From assembly GCA_934203105.1 (NCBI GenBank), contig CAKPYQ010000006.1, positions 4,415 through 68,414 on the forward strand: 64,000 bases of DNA, written 5' to 3'. Below the pieces are notes generated by a model that was not told the DNA's origin, ran no database searches, and saw only the letters and a program-made list of their open reading frames with translations. Source of the DNA: an uncultured Alphaproteobacteria bacterium (lineage in GTDB: Bacteria; Pseudomonadota; Alphaproteobacteria; CAAHEQ01; UBA3637). Both the position numbers and the translations under genes were made by a program. Positions 44,014 through 53,800 of this stretch are shown one piece after another; within the stretch, counting starts at the first letter, position 1, and each line of letters opens with the position of its first letter.

Positions 44014-44042
44014 TGGACAGTTTTTAAAGTGTTTGCTAATAT
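44014..44042 (+). promoter_or_regulatory. Promoter of the first Sel1 gene
   Basis: TGGACA (44014-44019), 17-bp spacer, TAATAT (44037-44042), followed by an AAAAGGGG site and the ATG at 44075. Confidence 0.6.
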
Positions 44043-44074
44043 CTGTTAATAAAGAAGTGTAAAAGGGGCTTTTT

Positions 44075-45118
44075 ATGAAAAAAATATTGATTGCGGCTTT
44101 GTTATTTTCTGGGGTCAGTTGCGTTGCTTTGGCTGATTATACGAAAGGTTTGGCGGCTTTTCAGCGCGCGGATTATGCTTTGGCGGTGCAAGAGTTAAGC
44201 GACGCATCGGATATGAATGATGCAAAGGCACAGTATCTGTTGGGGTTTATGTACTATCACGGCTATGGTGTGCCGCAAAATTATAAGAAAGCTTTTTCTT
44301 TGTTCGAGCGTTCTATGGAATTGGGCAATATCGACTCCCAAACATTTTTGGCATATATGTATGATGAAGGAAAAGGTGTTGCCACCAATAAACGTAAGGC
44401 TTTTGAGCTTTATCAATCTTCTGCCGAACAAGGGGACGTGACCGCAACGATGAACTTGGGCGTGCTGTTTTATCGTGGTGACGGCGTACCGCAAAACTAT
44501 GATAAAGCGTTTGAGTTGATGAGTTCGATTGAAAATGCGCAACACCCGATTGTTCAATTTTATTTGGGTAATTTGTACTTTTACGGTTTCGGAACTGCTA
44601 AAAATATGGAAAAGGCTGTGCCTTATTATATCGAAGCGGCGCGGTTGGGTTCAATCGAAGCGCATTATGTTTTGGGGCATTTATACCAAAACGGTTTAGG
44701 CGTAGATCAAGATTTGCCAAAAGCAGCAGCTTATTATGAATACGCCGCGGTGAATGGGTATCCTTTGGCGCAGTTTAATTTGGCGACGATGTATGCGGAC
44801 GGGCAAATCGGCTCTGTGGATCAGGTCAAAGCTTATGCGTGGTTATCGCTGGCCGTTAAAAATGATGTAGAGCCGGCCAAAAAGGCGCTTTCGATTTTGT
44901 CCGAAAAAATGAGTTTGTCGGAAATTTCACGGGCAAAAGCGGAAATTGTCGATCTTGAACGGCGTTTAAACCGTCCGGATGTTGCATCGCCTGTACCTCC
45001 GCGTCCGGGACAAAGCGTTAATGGAATGCCCGAAAATGTAAATGGAACCGAACTTGATGCAAACGCAGATGCAACGCGTATTAAACGTCGCTCGGCCAGA
45101 ATGATGCGGAGAAGATAA
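44075..45118 (+). CDS. Sel1-repeat secreted protein (347 aa)
   Basis: Signal peptide (residues 1-20, ending A-L-A-D) and about six Sel1-like repeats, each with A-x2-L-G-x-M/L-Y-x2-G-x-G-V-x2-D/N (for example Y-H-G-Y-G-V-P-Q-N-Y and Y-D-E-G-K-G-V). The C-terminal 50 residues are Pro/Asn-rich and end in a cluster of arginines. Sel1 proteins are scaffolds for protein-protein interaction, often in envelope stress or host contact. It is followed 1 nt later by a small membrane protein gene, so the two are co-transcribed. Confidence 0.88.
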   Translation: MKKILIAALLFSGVSCVALADYTKGLAAFQRADYALAVQELSDASDMNDAKAQYLLGFMYYHGYGVPQNYKKAFSLFERSMELGNIDSQTFLAYMYDEGKGVATNKRKAFELYQSSAEQGDVTATMNLGVLFYRGDGVPQNYDKAFELMSSIENAQHPIVQFYLGNLYFYGFGTAKNMEKAVPYYIEAARLGSIEAHYVLGHLYQNGLGVDQDLPKAAAYYEYAAVNGYPLAQFNLATMYADGQIGSVDQVKAYAWLSLAVKNDVEPAKKALSILSEKMSLSEISRAKAEIVDLERRLNRPDVASPVPPRPGQSVNGMPENVNGTELDANADATRIKRRSARMMRRR

Positions 45119-45119
45119 G

Positions 45120-45428
45120 ATGTGGACGAAATTCAGAAATGCTTTTGCTTTTCATATATCGGATATAGCCGGTTTGTTGATCGGTTTAAGCTTTATTTAT
45201 GTTTGTTCGAATACCGAATTGTTTTATGTTGTGTTAGCGCCACAGCTTTATTTGGTTTTGTTATTGCTTGCGTTTTTGGTTCATTCGTGGGCGTGGTTAT
45301 TGATGTACCATGGTGAAAGCGCTTATATGAAACAAATGTTTGGCAAATCGTTTAAGGATTTTTTGCGCTTAACATTGGCGACGATTTCAACGATCGGAGT
45401 TTACTTTTTAACGCAATCCGTTTTTTAA
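45120..45428 (+). CDS. Small three-helix membrane protein
   Basis: A 102-residue hydrophobic protein, unrecognised, with helices at about residues 13-30, 35-62 and 80-100 and a basic loop (M-K-Q-M-F-G-K-S-F-K). It begins one nucleotide after the Sel1 stop and is probably made together with it. Its stop codon overlaps the stop of the convergent gene by 3-4 nt, so no terminator separates the two. Confidence 0.7.
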   Translation: MWTKFRNAFAFHISDIAGLLIGLSFIYVCSNTELFYVVLAPQLYLVLLLLAFLVHSWAWLLMYHGESAYMKQMFGKSFKDFLRLTLATISTIGVYFLTQSVF

Positions 45429-46561
45429 CGGCATTGATCGTTTGTGCAAGGTGTGGCCGTGATGATTTCGATCATTGCGGCTTTTTCATTCAATGAGATA
45501 CCGGAACGCTTTTTTTCCCAATCGTCCATTGGGGTAATATCGCCGACAACTTCATACCAACCGGTTTTTAATTGGGACGTTTGTTCGGTTTTATACGCTT
45601 TCATCAAGTACGGTTGATCGATAAAAATGGCTTTATTGTTGGAAACATCGGCAATATGAATGATTTGTTTTTGATGTTCGACCGTTGGCGCTGATGGTGT
45701 TTGCAGTGGCTCTTCTTGGATTAAGTTTAAAGCTTGACCTTGCGTTTTTGGGGCCTGTTCCTGTTGTGGTGCCAATATTTGTTGCGACTTTTCGGGCTTT
45801 GTGTCGGGCGCCATCACATAATTAAAAGATTGATTTTGGTCTTGTAACCAAAAAACGCTATTCGGATCTTTGTTTAAATATTCTTGGAAAAACACGCCGT
45901 CTTTGTCCAAAGACGGGCTGTCCGTTGCAGCAAAAACAATGGTTTGTACCTTTGGACATAAAGTTAAAGCATAGCTTTTGACAACCGTAAAGATGTTTTG
46001 TATGGTGTCGTTTTCTTTGAACAGGTCTTTGTTTTGGGTTTGAACCACGACTTCAAAAGGCGAGCAAACTTCAAATGATGTATAAGCTCCGTTCATCGGG
46101 TAGGCGCGCATTTTTCCGATATAACGGACAGCCAATTCATCATCTTTGTCGATAAAATAGTACAGGTTTTGTGTGCCGTTTGGATCGGCGCTGCGTTTAA
46201 TGGCATAGCTGTTTAACGGGGTGGCTCCAATGTAAAATCCGTTTAAAAAGTAACCGTTTAAAGTTATGGTGTCATTGCCGTTTGTGACATTGACGGACGC
46301 AAAGCCTTTTTCAAGGCATTGTACGTCGTCCAATTCGGATCGTTGCGTGATTTCGATTTGGGCCATTTGATCAATAGGGGATTGCGATAAGTAATGCAAC
46401 AGACACTTTTTGTCGGGTGTATAAATCAGATATTCGTTAAAGCTTTGCCCATTTTCATAAAAGACATCTTCGTTTGTCGGTAAAGAAAAAACATCTGCCG
46501 CTTTTGCCGGCGTATAAAGCGCCCCCAAAGCCGCGATCATTAAGGCAATAGATGTTTTCAT
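45425..46561 (-). CDS. Hypothetical secreted protein (378 aa)
   Basis: No family recognised. Signal peptide (residues 1-21, ending A-K-A-A), a folded N-terminal domain of about 230 residues with several Cys (K-K-C-L, V-Q-C-L, E-V-C-S, L-C-P), a Gln/Pro-rich linker (about 255-300) and a small C-terminal domain ending in a C-x4-C pair. Its ATG overlaps the SH3 gene stop as ATGA, so it is the last gene of a coupled three-gene set with the SH3 protein and the dUTPase-fold protein. Confidence 0.78.
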   Translation of the reverse strand: MKTSIALMIAALGALYTPAKAADVFSLPTNEDVFYENGQSFNEYLIYTPDKKCLLHYLSQSPIDQMAQIEITQRSELDDVQCLEKGFASVNVTNGNDTITLNGYFLNGFYIGATPLNSYAIKRSADPNGTQNLYYFIDKDDELAVRYIGKMRAYPMNGAYTSFEVCSPFEVVVQTQNKDLFKENDTIQNIFTVVKSYALTLCPKVQTIVFAATDSPSLDKDGVFFQEYLNKDPNSVFWLQDQNQSFNYVMAPDTKPEKSQQILAPQQEQAPKTQGQALNLIQEEPLQTPSAPTVEHQKQIIHIADVSNNKAIFIDQPYLMKAYKTEQTSQLKTGWYEVVGDITPMDDWEKKRSGISLNEKAAMIEIITATPCTNDQCR

Positions 46562-47043
46562 TCTTTAATCTCCTCTTTTGGGTAAATACCGAATAAAGAC
46601 TTGCGCAAAATGTACCCCTTTGTATCGTTATAACGAACATAGCAAAGGATATCTTCTTGTTTGCATTTAATCAGGTGGACAATCACTTGACCGTCAAAAT
46701 ATGCCAATACTTTGGACGTTGTTTGTTTGCCTTTATACATCGGAGTGCGGGCGTCTTTTTGCGTCAACGCCGTTCTGCGCGCGGACAGCATACGTTTATG
46801 AATCCAACCTTGCGTTTGATCAAAGTCTTCGATTTTATACCAATGTTCAAAGCTGTCGATGATTTGAACGGGTAAATCTTTGCGCCGATATTCCCATTCA
46901 ATCGGAAATCGTTCTCCGGGGCCTGCGCGCATATAAACCAAATCGCTGCGCAAAGAAGCAAAGCGCGGAAAGACTTGCTCTTGCTGGGCGTGCAGGGGCA
47001 GGGAGAAAAAGAAAGCGAAAATAAATATCAGCAAACAGCGCAT
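46558..47043 (-). CDS. Periplasmic bacterial SH3-domain protein
   Basis: A 161-residue protein with a signal peptide (residues 1-19, ending L-H-A-Q) and two SH3-like barrels, the first opening with V-Y-M-R-A-G-P-G and containing W-I-H-K-R-M-L. The same type of protein (COG3807-like) is widespread in alphaproteobacteria and thought to act on or near peptidoglycan. Start ATG 47043 overlaps the previous stop (TGATG); a TTG one codon earlier is less likely. Confidence 0.85.
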   Translation of the reverse strand: MRCLLIFIFAFFFSLPLHAQQEQVFPRFASLRSDLVYMRAGPGERFPIEWEYRRKDLPVQIIDSFEHWYKIEDFDQTQGWIHKRMLSARRTALTQKDARTPMYKGKQTTSKVLAYFDGQVIVHLIKCKQEDILCYVRYNDTKGYILRKSLFGIYPKEEIKE

Positions 47044-48275
47044 CAATTTTGATCTTCCTTTTTTTGTTCGTTCTCAAAGTCGCGTTCGATTTTTTCAAAC
47101 TCGGCCAAAATTGCCGGCGGAGCTGCCGGTTCATCAAAACTGGGTGAGGCGGGCGCGTTGTCGGTGTCCATAATGACGGCGTCTTGCTCATCGGTATCAT
47201 TATCGTTTTGGGGACGTGCAACCGGTTCGATAATTGATTCGCCGGCCTGCTGGGTTGTCGGTGTGTCAGAGCTGATTGGTTCAATCGCAGGCGCTGTCGG
47301 TTCAATTGTTTTTATGGCCTCGTCAACAAAGGTTGTGCTTTGTTCGGTAAGTGGTGTTTCTTGATTTGCCGAAATAGAGCTTTGCTCTGTTGAGCCGGCC
47401 GCTTGCGTTGTCGGCAAAACAGGTTCGGTTATCGGTTCGACCGTATCCGGTGACGGCGTTTCGTCATCTGTGAAAGGTGTAACCGGTTCGACCATGTCGG
47501 GCGTCGGCGTTTCGTCATCTGTGAAAGGTGTAACCGGTTCAAACTGTGGTACCGTGTTCGATCCGCGCGCGAACATATCAAGCGGTGTATCGGGGCTGTC
47601 TTCTGTTTCTGTTTCGACCTCGTTTTGCGCCTCTGGTTGTGTTTCGGGGTCTTTTTCGTGCACATCATAGGGCGCATTTTTTATTTCTTGCGCCGGCGTG
47701 TCAAAGACTTGCGATGTCGTTCCTTCTTGGCACAATTGTTCAACCGATGGCATAACATCATTTGTCGCTTGTCGACCTAATTCTTGGGTGATTTGGTTTT
47801 CTAAATCTTGTTTTTGCGCCTTTTCAATGCGGATTTGTTCGTTGTTTTCGGCTTGGGTTTGGCGGATTTTCGATACAACACGTTGCGTCATATCTTGCCA
47901 TTCGACGCGCAAAGCCAATGAAAAAACCATCAAAGCAATCGGTTCATTTGGTTTGATGATGACCGACGTTTGTGATGCGTTAAACACACATACTTTAATT
48001 TCACCTCTGTCAGATGCATCGATTGTCACGGGCGCATTCAAAACAATGACGCCGGTTTTGGTCGATTCTTTTAACGATCTGATTTGTGCTTCCATGCCGA
48101 TTGGTAAAGCCATCGCAAAGCCGGTGGAAAATATTTCAAAATGTTGCGGGGCAATTTTGACCGCATTGGTTTGATGCGATCGCAAAAGCATACACGTTCC
48201 TACGCCGTCGGCATAGGTTGGCAAAGGTATTTTTTGCGAATCTGTAATACGGACAACAGGAATTTGCGGCAACAT
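47043..48275 (-). CDS. dUTPase-fold protein with long acidic disordered tail
   Basis: A 410-residue protein. Residues 1-150 follow the trimeric dUTPase fold: P-L-P-T-Y-A-D near 17-23, A-P-Q-H-F-E-I-F-S-T-G in place of the A-P-G-x3-L-V-P-T-G strand, T-I-D-A-S-D-R-G-E-I-K-V matching motif 3 (usual I-D-x-x-Y-R-G-E), and K-P-N-E-P-I-A-L-M-V-F matching motif 4. Motif 1 (A-G-x-D-L-x-A) and motif 2 (R-S-G) are degenerate, the motif 3 Tyr is Asp and motif 5 is missing, so catalysis is doubtful. Residues 150-410 are Glu/Thr/Pro-rich with near-duplicate V-T-P-F-T-D-D-E-T-P segments. GGGGAG sets the start. Confidence 0.7.
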   Translation of the reverse strand: MLPQIPVVRITDSQKIPLPTYADGVGTCMLLRSHQTNAVKIAPQHFEIFSTGFAMALPIGMEAQIRSLKESTKTGVIVLNAPVTIDASDRGEIKVCVFNASQTSVIIKPNEPIALMVFSLALRVEWQDMTQRVVSKIRQTQAENNEQIRIEKAQKQDLENQITQELGRQATNDVMPSVEQLCQEGTTSQVFDTPAQEIKNAPYDVHEKDPETQPEAQNEVETETEDSPDTPLDMFARGSNTVPQFEPVTPFTDDETPTPDMVEPVTPFTDDETPSPDTVEPITEPVLPTTQAAGSTEQSSISANQETPLTEQSTTFVDEAIKTIEPTAPAIEPISSDTPTTQQAGESIIEPVARPQNDNDTDEQDAVIMDTDNAPASPSFDEPAAPPAILAEFEKIERDFENEQKKEDQN

Positions 48276-48302
48276 GTTTTTGTCTCCCCTTTTTTTCAAG
48301 TT

Positions 48303-49717
<1,415 letters not shown>

Positions 49718-49727
49718 TCATTGATTA

Positions 49728-49756
49728 AAATTAGCGCAAGAATCCGAAAAAGGCAA
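49728..49756 (-). promoter_or_regulatory. Promoter of obgE with a GANTC site in the spacer
   Basis: On the minus strand TTGCCT (49751-49756), 17-bp spacer, TAATTT (49728-49733). GATTC (49740-49744), a CcrM-type GANTC site, lies inside the spacer, the position expected for GcrA-dependent promoters. Confidence 0.5.
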
Positions 49757-49853
49757 GCACTTTTTATCGGATAACTGGCAGATTTTAAACAATCTTTTAA
49801 ATACCCGTTTTTTTAAGCGTTCAGGAAAAAAACGTTTTGTTTTAAAACAAAAA

Positions 49854-50039
49854 TTATTCGTCCCGTTGCCGGCTGCCGCGTTTGCGGGAAATTACAATGA
49901 CAACCGCGCTTTTGGAACTTGCGATTTTGCGAGCCAGATTTTCCACTTTATCGCGTGGAGCTTTGACGTCAAATTCAATATGATCAGCATTAAAAATGAC
50001 GGTTTTTTTGTATGCTTTTTTATTGTTTTTCTTTGTCAT
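49854..50039 (-). CDS. Small basic protein (61 aa)
   Basis: Unrecognised. The protein is Lys/Arg-rich at both ends, with an alternating hydrophobic strand (T-V-I-F-N-A), an amphipathic helix (D-K-V-E-N-L-A-R-K-I-A) and a second strand (A-V-V-I-V-I-S). A beta-alpha-beta arrangement with basic flanks would suit RNA binding, but that is a guess. CAGGAG lies 9 nt before the ATG, which is the main reason for accepting it. It lies between the rpmA terminator and obgE. Confidence 0.6.
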   Translation of the reverse strand: MTKKNNKKAYKKTVIFNADHIEFDVKAPRDKVENLARKIASSKSAVVIVISRKRGSRQRDE

Positions 50040-50062
50040 TTTCTCAAACTCCTGTTTTACAT

Positions 50063-50098
50063 AAAAAATCCTCTGTACAAAAGTATAGAGGATTTTTA
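50063..50098 (-). terminator. Rho-independent terminator of rplU-rpmA
   Basis: AATCCTCT pairs with AGAGGATT around a 12-nt loop, with a T run on the minus strand after the stem. It lies 28 nt after the rpmA stop and just before the Shine-Dalgarno of the 61-aa gene. Confidence 0.8.
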
Positions 50099-50125
50099 AT
50101 TAAATTTCAAGCGTTTGTTGAAAAA

Positions 50126-50383
50126 TTATGCTTTCGGAATAACACAAACGAAAGTTCTGTCGCTTTTGGAGTGTTTAAATTCAACAACACCTTCGACCTT
50201 AGCGAACAAAGTGTGATCAACACCCATACCGACGTTTTCACCCGGATAGTATTGAGTACCACGTTGACGAACGATAATGTTTCCCGGAATAACGGATTGT
50301 CCACCCGCTTTTTTCAAACCCAAACGACGACCTTCGGAGTCGCGTCCGTTTCTTGTACTACCGCCAGCTTTCTTATGAGCCAT
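50126..50383 (-). CDS. rpmA: 50S ribosomal protein L27
   Basis: An 85-residue ribosomal protein with the conserved start [16 protein letters not shown] and [10 protein letters not shown]; its N terminus reaches the peptidyl-transferase centre. Not N-terminally extended, so no Firmicute-type processing. It is 12 nt downstream of rplU, the usual arrangement. Confidence 0.98.
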   Translation of the reverse strand: MAHKKAGGSTRNGRDSEGRRLGLKKAGGQSVIPGNIIVRQRGTQYYPGENVGMGVDHTLFAKVEGVVEFKHSKSDRTFVCVIPKA

Positions 50384-50395
50384 AGTCTTATCTCC

Positions 50396-50695
50396 TTATG
50401 CCTTGATTTCTGTAATTTTTACAACGGACAAATCTTGCTTGTGACCGTTTTTACGTTTATAACCTTGACGACGGCGTTTTTTGAAAACAATCACTTTTTC
50501 ACCGCGAGATTGTTTTACGATTTCGCCTGCGACGGAAGCTCCGTCAACCAAAGGTGTACCCACTTTGTCGCCCACCATCAATACTTCGGCGAAATTAACT
50601 TTTGCACCTTCATCGCCTTGGACACGTTCAATCACAATAACGTCGTCTTTCGCAACTTTATATTGTTTTCCGCCTGTTTTAATTACTGCAAACAT
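50396..50695 (-). CDS. rplU: 50S ribosomal protein L21
   Basis: A 99-residue ribosomal protein: [14 protein letters not shown] at the start and [13 protein letters not shown] near the C terminus are family hallmarks. First gene of the rplU-rpmA pair; a consensus promoter lies 45 nt upstream. Confidence 0.98.
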   Translation of the reverse strand: MFAVIKTGGKQYKVAKDDVIVIERVQGDEGAKVNFAEVLMVGDKVGTPLVDGASVAGEIVKQSRGEKVIVFKKRRRQGYKRKNGHKQDLSVVKITEIKA

Positions 50696-50739
50696 AATAA
50701 TTCCTTTTTCAATTCAAATATGAAACTTCACGAACTGCT

Positions 50740-50768
50740 TATATACACCAAAAAAAATACCCTGTCAA
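50740..50768 (-). promoter_or_regulatory. Promoter of rplU-rpmA
   Basis: On the minus strand a perfect TTGACA (50763-50768), 17-bp spacer and TATATA (50740-50745). Confidence 0.75.
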
Positions 50769-50809
50769 CAAAAAAATAAAAAAATACTTTATAATTTTGA
50801 AAAAAAAGC

Positions 50810-50815
50810 TATAAT
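50810..50815 (+). promoter_or_regulatory. -10 box of mfd, predicting a very short or absent leader
   Basis: TATAAT at 50810-50815 would start transcription at about 50822, one nucleotide before the mfd ATG. A second TATAAT at 50790-50795 could instead give a leader of about 20 nt. Neither has a clear -35 box, and no good Shine-Dalgarno is present. Confidence 0.45.
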
Positions 50816-50822
50816 AGAGCCT

Positions 50823-53800
50823 ATGACTGATAAAACAGAACAAATTTTGGGTGGTGTTGTCGGTGGCTTTGACGCTTTTGTCTTGGCGCGTGCGGCGCGT
50901 GAAAAGGGCTTGATTTTGCATGTGGCAGACAGTGAAGCTCATTTAAATGCGTTGTCGTGCTTGCTGGCTGTGATCGCGCCCGATGTTCGTGTTTTAAGCT
51001 TTCCGGCATGGGATACGATCCCCTATGATCGCGTATCGCCGAATCCTCTAATAGAATCGGAACGTTTGGATACGTTGTCGGATTTGGCAAATAATAACTT
51101 GTCCGGCAACACGATTGTGCTGACTTGCGTTGCGGCCGCTATGCAAAAAGTGCCGCCGGTTGATTTTTTCAAAGGTCAAACTTTGTCATTTAAAACCGGT
51201 GATTTGTTTGATATAGCAGCGGTTCAGGCTTTTTTAAACAAAAACGGCTATACCCGTACCGAACAAGTAATGCAAGCCGGTCAATATGCTTTGCGTGGTG
51301 GAATCGTTGATGTTTTTGTCAGCGGCGCGCAAGAGCCTTATCGATTGGATTTATTCGGTGATGTTTTGGAAAGCATTCGATTGTTTTCGGTATCGACGCA
51401 AAAGACGACGGCGGTTGTGCAAAAAATGTCAATCAAGCCGATGGCAGAATACGTTTTAAATGAAAAAAGCATATCGGATTTTCGGACTAGGTATCGCGCT
51501 TTGGCGTCGGGACAGACGGGCGGGGATATGCTGTACGAAAGCGTTTCCGCCGGCCGTAAACTCAATGGATTAGAGCATTGGTTGCCGTTGTTTTATGACA
51601 AGATGTCAACAATTTTTGATTATGTGTCGGCCGATAGACCGGTTTACTTGGACGAAGATGTCAAGCAAGCCGTTTTGTCCAGACAATCCCAGATTTTGGA
51701 GTATTATCAGGCGCGCTTGAATGCCTTGAAAAATAAAGATCGTTTGGAAGACGTTTATTATCCGGTTGCTCCCGACAGCTTTTTTATGAATATGGAAGCG
51801 TGGACGGAGCGTTTAAAAGAGCAGAATCGGTTTGTTTTATCGGCGTTTGTTGCGCCTGATGAGATGGATTTAGGATCGCGCGTCGGGGTCAGCTTTGCTG
51901 CCGACAGAGCGGCCGGCAATGTTTTTGAAAAGTTGGCCGGCTTTATTCAAAAAGCCAAAAAACCAGTTGTTATTGCCGGCTTTTCGGATACGTCAAGCGA
52001 CCATATTATAAAAGCACTTCATCAATTCGGGATATCGCTTAATCACGCCTCATCTTGGGTGGCGGCGTTAAAGCAAGCACCGGCAATCGTTCAAATGCCG
52101 GTTGAAAAAGGTTTTGAGTGTAAGGAATTTATCCTTTTGTCCGAAGAGGATATTTTGGGCGAGCGAATGGTGCGCCCGACTCGACACAGAAAAGCCAAAG
52201 AAAACTTTATTGAAGATATATCGACGTTGAACATCGGCGATTTAGTGGTTCACGTCACGCACGGGATCGGGCGTTACGAAGGTTTGATCACCTTGCAAGC
52301 CGGCGGAACGGCTCACGATTGTTTAAAGGTTGTTTATGACGGTAATGACAAGTTGTTTGTTCCGGTTGAAAACTTGGATATGCTGTCACGCTATGGGTCG
52401 GAAAATACCGCCGTTGCTTTGGACAGATTGGGCGGTTCCGGTTGGCAGGCGCGTAAAAGCCGTATCAAAAAACAATTGTTGGAAATGGCCGAAAAGTTGA
52501 TCAATATAGCGGCGGCACGCTATGCAACGCAAATGCCGATTATCAATCCGGATATCGGACTGTATAACGAATTTTGTGCGCGCTTTCCGTATGTCGAAAC
52601 GGACGATCAGTTGCATTCGATTAACGATGTGACATCTGATTTTGCTTCCGGTCACCCGATGGATCGATTGGTTTGCGGTGACGTTGGCTTCGGGAAAACA
52701 GAAGTGGCTTTGCGGGCGGCGTTTATGGCGGCCGAAGCCGGTATGCAAGTTGCCGTTGTTGTTCCGACGACGTTGTTGGCACGGCAACATTACGCTAATT
52801 TTGTGAAGCGTTTTGAGGGCTTTCCGTTGAAAGTGGCGCGCTTGTCGCGTTTGGTCGGGGCTGCTGAAAAGAAAAAAACTTTAACCGGACTTGCGGACGG
52901 TTCGATTGATATCGTGGTTGGTACCCATGCTTTGTTGGCAAAGTCGGTGCAATTTAAAAATTTAGGCCTGCTGATTGTCGATGAAGAGCAGCATTTCGGT
53001 GTGGCGCATAAAGAGCAGTTAAAATCTTTAAAAGCCGCGGTTCATGTATTGACTTTGACGGCAACGCCGATTCCGCGCACGTTGCAAATGTCTTTGACGG
53101 GCGTTCGGGATTTGAGCATTATTGCAACGCCTCCGGTTGACAGGTTGGCGGTCAGCACGTTTGTATTGCCTTTTGACGGGGTGATTTTGCGCGATGCGAT
53201 GATGCGTGAACATTTGCGCGGAGGACAGACTTTTTACGTTTGTCCGCGTATTTCGGATATGGCGCCGTTATTGGATAAATTAAAACGAATCGTGCCTGAA
53301 TTAAAGATTGTTGCAGCGCACGGACAAATGCGTCCGAGTGAATTGGAACAAATAATGACGGACTTTGTGGACGGCAAGTTTGATGTTTTATTAGCTACAT
53401 CGATTATTGAATCGGGCATTGATATGTCAACGGTAAATACGATTATTATCCATCGGGCGGATATGTTTGGTTTGGCGGCTTTGTATCAGTTACGCGGTCG
53501 CGTCGGGCGCTCCAAAATTAAAGCCTATGCTTATTTGACAACATCGGAAAATAAAGTTTTAACACCGACGGCGCAAAAACGATTGGAAGTGATGCAAAGC
53601 TTGGACAGTTTAGGGGCGGGCTTTACGTTGGCCAGCCACGATTTGGATATTCGCGGCGCCGGCAATTTGTTGGGTCAAGAGCAATCCGGACACATTAAAG
53701 AAGTCGGCGTTGAGCTGTATCAAAAGATGTTAGAGGACGCCGTCGCAATGCTCAAAAGCGGGCAGAGCGTTGAAAATATTGCTGAGGAAAGCTATTCCCC

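Noticed and set aside
43966..44042. Possible small RNA in the glyS-Sel1 divergent gap.
   Set aside because: The gap is explained by two back-to-back promoters and shows no terminator-like hairpin of its own.
47440..47560. DNA tandem repeat in the dUTPase-fold gene considered as a recombination site.
   Set aside because: It is a duplicated coding unit (V-T-P-F-T-D-D-E-T-P) within the disordered tail and is adequately explained as protein-level repeat.
50012..50779. A 255-codon plus-strand frame over rplU-rpmA.
   Set aside because: It is the antisense shadow of two ribosomal protein genes; the Phe/Thr/Asn-rich composition has no protein-like features.
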